Origin: Oscillospiraceae bacterium | Lineage (GTDB): Bacteria > Bacillota > Clostridia > Oscillospirales > Oscillospiraceae | Length of the DNA: 62,129 nucleotides | NCBI GenBank assembly: GCA_017398685.1 | Contig: JAFQFH010000013.1 | Coordinates: 1 to 62,129 of the forward strand | Direction of reading: 5' to 3' | In this document: in pieces, positions 17,304 to 26,433 of the stretch | Layout: the number at the start of each line of letters is the position of its first letter | Position numbering within the stretch: the first letter of the stretch is position 1 | Position numbers and translations under genes: made by a program | Notes under the pieces: generated by a model | Seen by the model: only the letters and a program-made list of their open reading frames with translations | Database searches by the model: none | What the model was told of the DNA's origin: nothing

Positions 17304-19670
17304 ATGGTTAATGATTTTGAAAAACGCTTTGCCAAGGCGCGAAAGGAATACATCCGCGCTCAGTTTACCCACCTGAATGAGATGCAGCAGCAGGCGGTAC
17401 TGGCCACAGAGGGGCCACTGCTGATACTGGCCGGTGCCGGAAGCGGCAAGACCACAGTGTTAATAAACCGCATTGCAAACCTGCTCAGATACGGCAAGGG
17501 TGGGGACAGCGAAGAACTAAATGAATATGCAGACGCCGCCGCACTGGAAAGCCTTGAAAAAGGCGATGAGAATGCGGACTTTTATGCTGCCCTTGACCCG
17601 GTAGAGCCATGGCGCATACTGGCAATCACTTTTACCAATAAGGCCGCAGGCGAGCTTAAGGAGCGTCTGGAGCGTATGCTGGGGGAGCGGGCCAATGACA
17701 TCTGGGCCTGTACCTTCCACTCTGCCTGTGTGCGTATTCTCCGCCGCGATGCAGAGAAGCTGGGCTTTTCCACAAGCTTCACCATATACGATACTTCCGA
17801 CACCCAGAGCCTTGTAAAGCGCATTCTGAAGGATATGGAGCTGGATGAGAAGATGATGCCGCCCCGCTCCGTGCTGGCGGAGATAAGCCGTGCCAAGGAC
17901 AGCCGCATCGGCGCTCAGGAATATCTTTCCCAGGCCAGAGCCTCTTCGGATTTCAGAAGGGTTAAGATAGGGGAGATATATGTTGAGTATATGTGCCGCC
18001 TCTTTGCCGCCAACGCCATGGACTTTGACGACCTTATTTTCTTCACCGTCAAGCTCCTTGAGGAGAATGACGAGGTCTGCGCCTACTGGCAGCGCAGGTT
18101 CAAATATGTGCTTATAGACGAGTATCAGGATACAAACCACCTGCAGTACCTTCTGGCCTCTCTGCTCTCCGGCGGCTGGGGCAATATCTGCGTTGTGGGT
18201 GATGATGACCAGAGCATCTATAAATTCCGTGGCGCGACTATCGAAAATATCCTCTCCTTTGAAAATGAGTTCAAAGGCTGCCGCACCATAAGGCTTGAGC
18301 AGAACTACCGCAGCACCTCCCATATCCTTGACGCTGCCAATGCGGTCATCCGCAACAATATAGGCCGCAAGGGCAAGGAGCTTTGGACGAATAAGGGCAG
18401 CGGCGACCTCGTCTCCGTGCAGGTTGCGGATAACGAAAATGACGAGGCTCAGTATGTGGCCTCATCCATCATGGCAAACTACGGTCAGGGCGCAAACTGG
18501 CGTGATCATGCTATTTTGTACCGCATGAACGCCCAGTCCAGACCCTTGGAGAATGCTTTCAAGCGAAACGGCATACCCTATCGTATAGTGGGCGGCACCC
18601 GCTTTTTTGACAGGGCTGAGATCAAGGACGTTCTCAGCTATATGTGCGTTGTGGCAACGCCTGAGGACGATCTGCGCCTTACAAGGATAATAAATAATCC
18701 ACCCCGTGGTATAGGCGCAAAGAGCATCGAAACTCTGCGCACTCTGGCTCTTGAAAATAATACCAGTATGTTCGGTATTGCCGCAGATGCGGACAGCCAT
18801 GCGGAGCTTCGTACCGCCTCCATCAAGCTCAGGCTCTTTGCCTCCATGATAGAGGAGCTTCGGGACTTTTCCAAAAAGAACAGCCTTGAAGCCTTGCTGG
18901 ATGAGATACTGGACAAGAGCGGCTATCTCCGTGCCCTTGAGGAAAAGGACAACGAGGAAAACCGCGACCGGGCCGAAAACGTCCGTGAGCTTAAATCCAG
19001 TATCGTAAACTATGTTCAGGAGACCGGTGACGACACTCTTGAAGGCTATCTTGCCAACATCGCTCTCTACTCCGACCTTGATAACTATGACCGCGAAGCG
19101 GATGCGGTGGTCATGATGACCATGCACTCGGCCAAGGGTCTTGAGTTCCCATGGGTCTACATCGTGGGCATGGAGGAAGGTATCTTCCCCGGCACCCGCT
19201 GCATAGGTGAGCATGAGGAAATGGAAGAGGAGCGAAGGCTTTGCTATGTGGCGCTGACAAGGGCGGAGCGACATCTGGAGCTTGTCTGCGCAAGACAGCG
19301 CATGCTCTTCGGCTCCACCACGGCAAACCGTGTCTCCCGCTTTGTGGACGAGATACCTGCCCAGCACGTGAAAAAGAACATACCACGGGGCTACGGCTTC
19401 AGTGAAAAGCCAAGAGATCTGGGCTTTGCCTATAAGCCGGCTCCCAGCCGACACAGCGTCGCTGCACCCTCTGCGGTGAAAGCGCCCGCACCTGCTGCAT
19501 CCACAGCCTTTGCCCTGGGCGACAGCGTGCGCCATAAGGCCTTCGGCGAGGGGATTATCACCAAGATGACTCCCATGGGCGGCGACTATCTTATAGAAGT
19601 TAATTTTGAGCAGCAGGGCACAAAAAAGCTTATGCTCCGTGCCGCCGCTGCCCATATGGAAAAGGTCTGA
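17304..19670 (+). CDS. pcrA: UvrD/PcrA-type ATP-dependent DNA helicase
   Basis: 788 residues, superfamily 1A 3'-5' helicase acting in repair and replication-conflict resolution. Walker A is AGAGSGKT at residues 43-50, followed by an insertion of about 40 residues before ITFTNKAAGE (motif Ia). Other motifs: VLIDEYQDTN (II), GDDDQSIYKFRGA (III), QNYRS (IV), TMHSAKGLEFPWVY (V) and VALTRAERHL (VI). The C-terminal domain FALGDSVRHKAFGEGII is the PcrA RNA-polymerase-binding Tudor-like fold. No in-frame alternative start codon of the usual kind exists near 17304, and no good Shine-Dalgarno site precedes the ATG. Confidence 0.95.
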   Translation: MVNDFEKRFAKARKEYIRAQFTHLNEMQQQAVLATEGPLLILAGAGSGKTTVLINRIANLLRYGKGGDSEELNEYADAAALESLEKGDENADFYAALDPVEPWRILAITFTNKAAGELKERLERMLGERANDIWACTFHSACVRILRRDAEKLGFSTSFTIYDTSDTQSLVKRILKDMELDEKMMPPRSVLAEISRAKDSRIGAQEYLSQARASSDFRRVKIGEIYVEYMCRLFAANAMDFDDLIFFTVKLLEENDEVCAYWQRRFKYVLIDEYQDTNHLQYLLASLLSGGWGNICVVGDDDQSIYKFRGATIENILSFENEFKGCRTIRLEQNYRSTSHILDAANAVIRNNIGRKGKELWTNKGSGDLVSVQVADNENDEAQYVASSIMANYGQGANWRDHAILYRMNAQSRPLENAFKRNGIPYRIVGGTRFFDRAEIKDVLSYMCVVATPEDDLRLTRIINNPPRGIGAKSIETLRTLALENNTSMFGIAADADSHAELRTASIKLRLFASMIEELRDFSKKNSLEALLDEILDKSGYLRALEEKDNEENRDRAENVRELKSSIVNYVQETGDDTLEGYLANIALYSDLDNYDREADAVVMMTMHSAKGLEFPWVYIVGMEEGIFPGTRCIGEHEEMEEERRLCYVALTRAERHLELVCARQRMLFGSTTANRVSRFVDEIPAQHVKKNIPRGYGFSEKPRDLGFAYKPAPSRHSVAAPSAVKAPAPAASTAFALGDSVRHKAFGEGIITKMTPMGGDYLIEVNFEQQGTKKLMLRAAAAHMEKV

Positions 19671-19679
19671 TAATAACTT

Positions 19680-20570
19680 ATGTTTGCAAATAAAGGATTA
19701 TGGGGGAGACTTGCCCTTTTCACGGCAGCTCTCATTTGGGGAACCTCCTTTGTGGTGCTTAAATCCGCTCTGGGCGATGTGGGCACCATGTGGACCCTTG
19801 CTATAAGATTCAGCCTTGCGGCAGTGCTTATGCTCATACCCGCAGGCAGGAAGCTCAAAAAGATGGACAGGCGCAGCTTCAAAGGCGCGGTGCTGATGGG
19901 CTTTTGCCTTGCGGCGGCCTACGTTGTGCAGACCTACGGCCTTGTTTTCACAAGTCCGGGGAAAAATGCTTTCCTCACCTCCACCTACTGTGTGCTGGTG
20001 CCCTTTATGGCCTGGGGCATCTATAAAAGGAAACCCAGTGTGTTCAATATCTGCGCCGCAGTGCTCTGCGTTACGGGCATTGGTCTTGTGGCTTTGAACA
20101 GCGGTTTTGATGAAATAAATATAGGCGATATCCTCACTTTGATGTGCGGTATCTTCTACTCGCTGCAAATTATAATGATGGAGCAGTATATCGGCGGCTG
20201 TGACTCCCTATCCATCACAGGCGTGCAGTTTTCAGCCGCGGCTGTGGTATGCTGGCTGGGTGCCCTGCTGTTTGAAGCAGCACCCACCAATGTACCCATG
20301 TCCGCATGGACGAATATTCTCTATCTCAGCGTAATGTGTACAGGCGCCTGCTTTTTCCTTCAGGCCTGGGGCATGCGCTATACCCCCAGCGCCACGGCAG
20401 CAATGCTGCTGACTTTGGAGGCAGTCTTCGGTGCGCTTATTTCGGTGCTTTTCTACGGGGAAGTGCTGACTCCCAAGGTGTTTTTTGGCTTTGTGCTTAT
20501 CTTTGTGGCGGTAGTGGTTTCCGAAGCAGGAGAGGAGCTTTTTGCAAAACATCTGAGGAAAAAGTCCTGA
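19680..20570 (+). CDS. EamA/DMT-family transporter
   Basis: 296 residues, ten predicted helices in two EamA repeats. The first repeat starts ALIWGTSFVVLKSAL; the second holds GACFFLQAWGMRYTPSATAA and LEAVFGALISVLFYGE, both standard for drug/metabolite transporters of the RhaT/YdcZ group. Substrate cannot be predicted. It begins 9 bases after pcrA stops and is followed by membrane glycosyltransferases, so a role in moving a lipid-linked sugar, as for ArnE/ArnF-like relatives, is possible but speculative. Confidence 0.88.
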   Translation: MFANKGLWGRLALFTAALIWGTSFVVLKSALGDVGTMWTLAIRFSLAAVLMLIPAGRKLKKMDRRSFKGAVLMGFCLAAAYVVQTYGLVFTSPGKNAFLTSTYCVLVPFMAWGIYKRKPSVFNICAAVLCVTGIGLVALNSGFDEINIGDILTLMCGIFYSLQIIMMEQYIGGCDSLSITGVQFSAAAVVCWLGALLFEAAPTNVPMSAWTNILYLSVMCTGACFFLQAWGMRYTPSATAAMLLTLEAVFGALISVLFYGEVLTPKVFFGFVLIFVAVVVSEAGEELFAKHLRKKS

Positions 20571-20591
20571 AAATGGAAGGAGGCTTGAGCA

Positions 20592-22319
20592 TTGAAAAAC
20601 TTTAAGCTTGGAAAATTCGATATCAGTGTTCAAAGCCTTGCCTGGTTTGTGCTTTTTTCTGCGGCTCTGGCCTTTGCTGCGTGGAAATGCCCATACGGCT
20701 TCGGCGGCAGTGACGAGGGCTTTTACCTGACCGTTGCCCACCGCCTCAGTCTCGGGGAGCACCTTTTTGTGGATGAGTGGCATCTTTCCCAGCTCACAAG
20801 CTTTTTCCTTCTGCCCTTTGTGAAGCTTTTCAGGGCTGTGAACGGCTCCAATGAGGGGATAATGCTGGCCTCCCGCTATGCCTATCTTATAATGCACGCC
20901 ATTGTATCTGCTCTGGTATATGTCAGGCTGAGAAAATACGGCGTAATGGCGGCTGCAGCCTCTGTCATCTATCTTCTATACACTCCCTTTGACATGATGA
21001 CTCTCAGCTACAATACCATTGCTCTGGATATGCTCATGCTGACAGGTATTATCATAGCTCCGGCGCAGAGCGAAAAGAAGCTGCCCTGGATTGTTGGCGG
21101 GGTGAGCTTTGCCTGCGCCGTGGTGTGCTGCCCCTACCTTGCGGTGGTATATCTGCTGTATGCTTTGGCAGTGCCGGTATTTTCCTTGCCTGCCCTGAAA
21201 AAAACGCAGGGCTTTGATATCTTCACAAAGAAAAGCTTCTTGTACTTCACAGCGGGTATTTTTATCCCCTTTGCGCTCTTTGTGGTGTTTTTCCTGAAAA
21301 ATACGGAGCTTTCCATGCTCCTTGCAAATCTTCCCGGCCTTATGTCCGACCCGGAGCACCCCTCATATTCGCTCTGGTTTATGGCAAAGCACTATGTCTA
21401 CTGCATTGTAACAAGCCACAAACTGATGCTTTTGGTGCTGGGGCTTTATGCTGTACATTTTGCTTTGATGCTCCTTGACAAGAAGCGCCGGGAACATACA
21501 GGCTTTCACCTTATCTTCGCCCTTAGCTGCACAGTTTTGTGCATGATATTGTTCATTCCAAATATCACGGAAGAGTATTATAATGCCACCGCTTTTCCGC
21601 TGGTCTTCGTGGGCTTTTCTTCCTATATCCTGCTCTCCAAAAAGCCGGTAAAGCTTTTTGTGTGGGTCTTTTTACTGGGCATTGCGTACTCTGCCTGTGT
21701 ATCTTCCACATCCAACATGGGCTTTGATGTTATTTCCATGGCTTTTTCCGTGGTGAACGTGGCAAGTCTTATCTTTGTTGGGCTTTTGATGGCGGAACAA
21801 AGGGAGCATCCGCGAAACAAAAACCGCTGGCTATGCGTAGGGTGGACGGTGCTTTTGCTGCTTGCAATGACAGTTATGAGCAAGGCTGAGCATTGCTTCT
21901 GGGACGTATCTCCCGCGGAGATGGACAGCCGCATTTCTGCAGGCCCTGCAAAGGGGATAATTACGTCCTCGGGCCTTGAAGAGAGCTACAGACTTATCTA
22001 CGAGGATATGCAGTACTATCGGGATATGGAGCGGGATCAGCTTCTGGTGATGAGCCAGATACCCTGGTGCTATCTCATAGCCGACGATTACCCCTACGGC
22101 ACGTTCTCTGCCTGGCTCTCCGGACTTGACAGTTCCACCGTGGAGCGTCTTGAGCTGTACTACGGTGTAAACCCGGAAAAAATCCCCCAGTATATCTACA
22201 TAGTAAAGTCCAACGCATTCGGCCCGCTCTTTTTGCAGCATGATGACATAGTAAATGGCGCGGCTGAATATGGCTACGCCCTTGAAGAAAGTGCAGTAAG
22301 CTATAAGCTTGAAAAATAA
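20592..22319 (+). CDS. GT-C fold membrane glycosyltransferase-like protein
   Basis: 575 residues, about eleven helices and a soluble C-terminal part from about residue 440. Near residue 40 the motif GGSDEGFYLTVAHRLSLGE with DEWH shortly after fits the first extracytoplasmic loop of GT-C enzymes, where acidic residues bind the metal and lipid-phosphate sugar. The C-terminal domain (CFWDVSPAEMDSRISAGPA onwards) is probably outside the membrane. I do not recognise a specific family. Start is TTG 20592, supported by GGAAGGAGG 8 bases upstream. It sits 21 bases after the EamA gene. Confidence 0.65.
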   Translation: MKNFKLGKFDISVQSLAWFVLFSAALAFAAWKCPYGFGGSDEGFYLTVAHRLSLGEHLFVDEWHLSQLTSFFLLPFVKLFRAVNGSNEGIMLASRYAYLIMHAIVSALVYVRLRKYGVMAAAASVIYLLYTPFDMMTLSYNTIALDMLMLTGIIIAPAQSEKKLPWIVGGVSFACAVVCCPYLAVVYLLYALAVPVFSLPALKKTQGFDIFTKKSFLYFTAGIFIPFALFVVFFLKNTELSMLLANLPGLMSDPEHPSYSLWFMAKHYVYCIVTSHKLMLLVLGLYAVHFALMLLDKKRREHTGFHLIFALSCTVLCMILFIPNITEEYYNATAFPLVFVGFSSYILLSKKPVKLFVWVFLLGIAYSACVSSTSNMGFDVISMAFSVVNVASLIFVGLLMAEQREHPRNKNRWLCVGWTVLLLLAMTVMSKAEHCFWDVSPAEMDSRISAGPAKGIITSSGLEESYRLIYEDMQYYRDMERDQLLVMSQIPWCYLIADDYPYGTFSAWLSGLDSSTVERLELYYGVNPEKIPQYIYIVKSNAFGPLFLQHDDIVNGAAEYGYALEESAVSYKLEK

Positions 22320-22330
22320 ATCTGAAAAAA

Positions 22331-22359
22331 TTGACTGATTGAGCATTTTATAGTATGCT
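22331..22359 (+). promoter_or_regulatory. candidate internal promoter of the envelope gene run
   Basis: TTGACT (22331-22336), 17-bp spacer, TATGCT (22354-22359), 30 bases before the next start. Confidence 0.5.
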
Positions 22360-22389
22360 TTCAAAGATAAGCAAATTGAAGGTGATTTT

Positions 22390-23727
22390 TTGACAAAAAC
22401 AGAGAGAATAGTTAATAAATTTGAAGGGAACAAGCCCCTTTTGTATCTGTGCGCGGCAATTTTGTCCGTGGGCTTCGGCATCTTTGTGATACTCACGGCA
22501 GAGAAAGTCAACGTGGACTATCCTGTGCTGACGGCGTTGCTCTTCGGCGGCTTTTACTTTCTGGCACAGGCCATGCTCATTTCACAGGACAGATTTGATG
22601 CTATCTCCCTTCTGATGGCTTCCGCCTGCCTTGCCTGTGTGATGTTTGCAAGGGTCAGTCTGCTTTATTTCCAGTCCAATGATTATAAGGCATTCCTTTC
22701 CAACTGGGTGAAGGACCTCAGCGAGCTTTCTGTTGGCGAGGCTCTGCGCACCCCCATAGGGGACTATAACCTGCCTTACATATACATACTTCTCGTTTTC
22801 TCCCGTATAAACGTTGACCCGCTCATATCCATCAAGGCGCTGTCCTGCCTTTTTGATGTGGTGTTGGCCTATTACGTGATGAAGCTTGTGATGTTCGGCG
22901 TAGAGGACAGAAGACTCCAGATAGTCTCTTTTATCCTTACTCTGGCAGCCCCCACTGTGATGATCAATTCTGCTCAGTGGTCCCAGTGTGATGCAATCTA
23001 TGTGTCCTTCTGCCTCATCTCCATTCTGGCGGCTCTCAACAGCCGAGGCAGACTCTGTGCCATTGCGTGGACCGTGGCCTTCTGCTTCAAGCTTCAGGCC
23101 ATCTTTATCCTGCCTGCTCTGGGTATCTGCCTTTTCAAGGGCAAGGTGAAATGGCGTCATCTTTTGTGGATACCGGTGATTTTCTTCGGCTCCATGCTGC
23201 CTGCCGTCATTGCCGGCCGCAGCGTATCAAGCTGCCTTGGCATCTATGCCGACCAGACCCAGAACTACGGGTTCCTTTTCCACAATGCACCCACCATCTG
23301 GCGCTTCTTTGAGGGTGCGGATTTTGAAAGCTTCAGCGTGGTCTCTGTTTTCTGTGCCGGTGCTGCAGTCATCCTCTTTATCTATTTCTGCCTGACCTTC
23401 CTCAAAAAGCTTGAGGACAGGCATCTTATCAAGATATTTTTCCTCTCCGCCATGCTCATTCCCTATCTTCTCCCCAGAATGCATGAGAGATATTTCTACA
23501 TGGCGGATATCCTTGCCCTCATCTACTTCATGTATGACAGGCGCAAGTGGTATATCCCCGTCACTCTTATCCTTTCTTCTGTCATAGGCTATCTTTTCTA
23601 CTTTACCGAGATAGTTATAATCGAGCAGAAGTATATTGCTGTTTTGTTCCTTATCATTCTGGCAACGGAGACAAGGGAGCTTTTCAGAGAATTCTGGCAC
23701 AGAAGTCCCGACAAAATTGAGCTTTGA
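22390..23727 (+). CDS. GT-C membrane glycosyltransferase, Gpi18/COG5542-like
   Basis: 445 residues, about eleven helices. Pattern features of the COG5542 mannosyltransferase-like group: FLSNWVKDL and GDYNLPYIYIL in the first outer loop, INSAQWSQCDAIYVSFCLIS, FCFKLQAIFILP, and PRMHERYFYMADILALIY near the C-terminus. Such enzymes use polyprenyl-phosphate sugars outside the membrane. TTG start at 22390 with AAGGTGA 4 bases upstream. Its stop is 24 bases before the next ATG. Confidence 0.75.
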   Translation: MTKTERIVNKFEGNKPLLYLCAAILSVGFGIFVILTAEKVNVDYPVLTALLFGGFYFLAQAMLISQDRFDAISLLMASACLACVMFARVSLLYFQSNDYKAFLSNWVKDLSELSVGEALRTPIGDYNLPYIYILLVFSRINVDPLISIKALSCLFDVVLAYYVMKLVMFGVEDRRLQIVSFILTLAAPTVMINSAQWSQCDAIYVSFCLISILAALNSRGRLCAIAWTVAFCFKLQAIFILPALGICLFKGKVKWRHLLWIPVIFFGSMLPAVIAGRSVSSCLGIYADQTQNYGFLFHNAPTIWRFFEGADFESFSVVSVFCAGAAVILFIYFCLTFLKKLEDRHLIKIFFLSAMLIPYLLPRMHERYFYMADILALIYFMYDRRKWYIPVTLILSSVIGYLFYFTEIVIIEQKYIAVLFLIILATETRELFREFWHRSPDKIEL

Positions 23728-23750
23728 CTTTCAGCTTTTGGAGGAAGAAC

Positions 23751-25262
23751 ATGAATTTTTCAGCGACACTTTGCAAGGAGCATGAAAATAAACACAGACT
23801 GTTTGCACTTATCGGTCTTTTCCTGATATATTTCTATGCTGTTGCGGATTTGCAGCTGGAGCTGTGGTACAGGATACTTACCCATTATACGGACGTACTT
23901 ATGATATCCTTTATTGCGCTCAGCTTTTATCTGCGCCTTTTCAAAAGAAGCTGGGCAGAGAGATTTGTGTGGCTTTATATCCTGTGGCTTTTCATAACAA
24001 GAATTATCAACGGTGATATATATCTTTATGAGGAGTACCATCTGGTAGTAAGGCAGGTGGCGCTGAGCTGCGCATTTTTCAGCGTGGGATTTCTGCTTGA
24101 GAATAAGGACAGGCAGCGTTTTCTGGATCTGGCCATATGGGGTGTTTGCGCGTACTGGTTTATTCTGGCGGCGTACGGACTGTATGGAGCTATAAACCTT
24201 ACAAGAGTGTCCCTGCCCTTTGTTGATGTGACCGTGGGCATGGGTAAATTGAGCAATTACCAGCTTCTGCTGGAAAATACCCACAGAAATATTTCCGGAA
24301 TATGGTTTGCCTTTGCAACGGTGCTGATGATCTGCCAGTTTTTCAGAAACAGGAATATATTGCTACGTATAATTGCCGTAATTTTTGGCATAGTTTTCTA
24401 TTTTGCCACGGCCATGAGCTTTTGCAGGTCTGCACAGATCGGCCTGTGCGTGGCAATAGCGATGCTTTTTATTCTCCTTGCCCTGAAGAAGTTTTCTGTT
24501 AAGAAAACAGGCTTTAAGGCGCTTATGATAACGGCGATAATTGTAGTGGTGCTCCCTCTCAGCTATATGGGATACTCGGCGGCAAACTCCCTTTGTACCT
24601 TCGCATCAAGCCAGATAGCTGCCAATAAGCTCAATTCTGCCGAAGAAAATACACCAGACTCAGCTCCGGCGGCCGTCGCTGTTGCCGATCCTCAGGAAAC
24701 GGCTTCCATTTCTGCGGATGAGCAGCAGCCGGCAGAAGAAGAGACCACAAAGAAAGAAGAGAACATCAGCTTTGAAGAGACAAGGGGGATGAACAACGTA
24801 CTCATCCTTGGCGGGAGACGCTATATCTGGCATGCAGGCCTGATTATGCTCCGTGAGCAGCCTGCGCGGATTTTTTGTGGCGGTATCTCAAGCGAATATA
24901 TGGAAGAAATCCTGGATTTGGGTGCCGTGTTGGCAAACAGAAAAAAACCTGAAGAGCTTATTGATATGCACAACTATATTCTGGACGCGCTGATGCTGAC
25001 GGGCATACCCGGGGCAGTTATTCTCATCCTTTTTACGATACTCCTTGTGACAAGGATGGTAAAGGTGTTCTTCTCCACAAAGCCGGAGGTGTGTATGAGC
25101 CTTAAAATTCTGACTTTGCCTATAGCCATGCTTCTGGTGGATAATATGATGGAAACGCATATATTCAGGGCGGATTATGCTCACAGTTTCCTGTTCTTTG
25201 CAATTTCAGGTGCGTTTTTAGCCTGGTCCTATGAAGTATTGCCTTGTACAAAAAAGAAATGA
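23751..25262 (+). CDS. O-antigen ligase / polymerase (WaaL/Wzy)-like membrane protein
   Basis: 503 residues with about eleven helices and a large loop (roughly residues 275-380) between the late helices, the usual place of the Wzy_C catalytic loop. The loop holds an Ala/Glu-rich low-complexity stretch, then GGRRYIWHAGLIMLREQP, and MHNYILDALMLTGIPG, where the His is in the position of the ligase motif. Predicted role is ligation or polymerisation of lipid-linked glycans outside the membrane. Start ATG 23751 (GGAGG 6 bases upstream) is preferred over a TTG nine codons earlier. It overlaps the next gene in an ATGA. Confidence 0.8.
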   Translation: MNFSATLCKEHENKHRLFALIGLFLIYFYAVADLQLELWYRILTHYTDVLMISFIALSFYLRLFKRSWAERFVWLYILWLFITRIINGDIYLYEEYHLVVRQVALSCAFFSVGFLLENKDRQRFLDLAIWGVCAYWFILAAYGLYGAINLTRVSLPFVDVTVGMGKLSNYQLLLENTHRNISGIWFAFATVLMICQFFRNRNILLRIIAVIFGIVFYFATAMSFCRSAQIGLCVAIAMLFILLALKKFSVKKTGFKALMITAIIVVVLPLSYMGYSAANSLCTFASSQIAANKLNSAEENTPDSAPAAVAVADPQETASISADEQQPAEEETTKKEENISFEETRGMNNVLILGGRRYIWHAGLIMLREQPARIFCGGISSEYMEEILDLGAVLANRKKPEELIDMHNYILDALMLTGIPGAVILILFTILLVTRMVKVFFSTKPEVCMSLKILTLPIAMLLVDNMMETHIFRADYAHSFLFFAISGAFLAWSYEVLPCTKKK

Positions 25263-25918
25263 ACAAGAAGCTTAATTTAGTCAATACGCTGCTGGCGACT
25301 GTGTGGATACTGATAATTATAGGATGCGCATTAAATCTCAGGGAACTTTCGGTGGAGCAGATTTTGAGCTTCACACCCGAGAACTTATGGTACGCTGCGC
25401 TTATCATGTGTGCGCTCTTCTTCCTTAAAAGCTTAAGCATATTCGTGTACAGCGGCATTCTCTTTACAGTAAACGGAATAATCTTCCCCATGGCGCTTGC
25501 CATATTCATGGACGCTGTGGGCATTGCCATCATGTCCACGGCCCCATTTTTTCTTGGAAGACGGCTTGGTAAGGGAGCAGTGGATGCCATAAAGAGCAAA
25601 TACCCCAAATTCCGGGAGCTGGACCGCAGCGGGCATGAAAATGAACTGTTGTTTACCACGATTTTGCGCCTTATCCATTTTCTGCCCAGCGATATAGTCA
25701 GTGCCTTTCTGGGTGCAAACGACTTTAGGTACAGAGGCTACCTTTTGGGCAGTGTGCTTGGCGTCATGCCTTCGGCTGTGATGTTCTCATTCATGGGCAC
25801 CAGCGTGTCCGAACCGGGTTCACCCCAGTTCATATTTTCCACTGTAGTACAAATCGCAATTATCCTCTTCTCCTTTGTGGCAGCGGCTTGGCTGAAAAAA
25901 AGAAAAGACAAATCATAA
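25259..25918 (+). CDS. TVP38/TMEM64 (VTT/DedA superfamily) membrane protein
   Basis: 219 residues. VTT-domain features: FTVNGIIFPMALAIFMDAVG, then FFLGRRLGKG, and ILRLIHFLPSDIVSAFLGAN with FRYRGYLLGSVLGVMPS. Six or so membrane segments and a basic tail KKRKDK. DedA/VTT proteins are linked to lipid-carrier (undecaprenyl-phosphate, phospholipid) flipping, which would suit a set that uses lipid-linked sugars; that link is an inference. Start ATG 25259 overlaps the ligase stop (ATGA). A terminator follows directly. Confidence 0.85.
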   Translation: MNKKLNLVNTLLATVWILIIIGCALNLRELSVEQILSFTPENLWYAALIMCALFFLKSLSIFVYSGILFTVNGIIFPMALAIFMDAVGIAIMSTAPFFLGRRLGKGAVDAIKSKYPKFRELDRSGHENELLFTTILRLIHFLPSDIVSAFLGANDFRYRGYLLGSVLGVMPSAVMFSFMGTSVSEPGSPQFIFSTVVQIAIILFSFVAAAWLKKRKDKS

Positions 25919-25948
25919 AATGGATCGGTATCATACCGGTCCATTTTT
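25917..25948 (+). terminator. terminator of the envelope gene run
   Basis: AAAATGGATCGGTA / TACCGGTCCATTTT stem with loop TCA and a T5 run. Confidence 0.9.
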
Positions 25949-25973
25949 CTGTAAATCAAATTCCAATTTCCTC

Positions 25974-26025
25974 TTGACAAAACAGAAAAATGTGTTATTG
26001 TATTAATCGCTTAATACAATAACAC
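25974..26025 (+). promoter_or_regulatory. promoter with perfect palindromic operator of the GntR/ABC operon
   Basis: TTGACA (25974-25979), 16-bp spacer, TATTGT (25996-26001). A perfect inverted repeat, GTGTTATTGTATTAA (25992-26006) with its complement at 26011-26025 around TCGC, covers the -10 and start region. This is the layout of an autorepressed YtrA-type GntR operon. GGAGG follows at 26031. Confidence 0.85.
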
Positions 26026-26040
26026 GAAAGGAGGCGGCAC

Positions 26041-26433
26041 ATGAAGTGGCAGTTCAGAAATGATATGCCCATCTACACTCAGATAGTGGAGCAGATAAAG
26101 GTGGCAATAGTTCGGGGTGAGTACGGCAGCGGGGAAAGGCTTCCCTCTGTACGCGACATGGCGACTGAGGCCGGTGTAAACCCCAACACCATGCAAAGGG
26201 CGATGGCGGAGCTTGAGCGGGAAGGGCTGGTTTTCTCCCAGCGCACCAGCGGCAGACAGGTCACGGAAAACCTTGAGCTTATAAAGGAGGCCAAGCTTTC
26301 TCAGGCGACAAAGCACCTTGAAAGCTTCATGAATGCAATGGGTGAGCTGGGGCTTGGACAGGATGAAATAATCAAGCTGATAATGGCAGCAGGGAAAGGA
26401 GAGGAAAATAATGGAAATACTGACCTGCAATAA
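26041..26433 (+). CDS. GntR-family transcriptional regulator, YtrA subfamily
   Basis: 130 residues: an N-terminal winged helix (IYTQIVEQIKVAIVRGEYG, LPSVRDMATEAGVNPNTMQR, RTSGRQVTEN) and a very short C-terminal dimerisation tail, which defines the YtrA subfamily rather than FadR or HutC types. Such repressors sit in front of their own ABC transporter and respond to cell-envelope-active compounds or unknown ligands. It is first in a three-gene operon, overlapping the ATPase gene by 23 bases. The palindrome over the promoter is the probable operator. Confidence 0.93.
   Translation: MKWQFRNDMPIYTQIVEQIKVAIVRGEYGSGERLPSVRDMATEAGVNPNTMQRAMAELEREGLVFSQRTSGRQVTENLELIKEAKLSQATKHLESFMNAMGELGLGQDEIIKLIMAAGKGEENNGNTDLQ

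Noticed and set aside
18462..19655. 397-codon minus-strand frame inside pcrA
   Set aside because: Antisense shadow of conserved helicase motifs.
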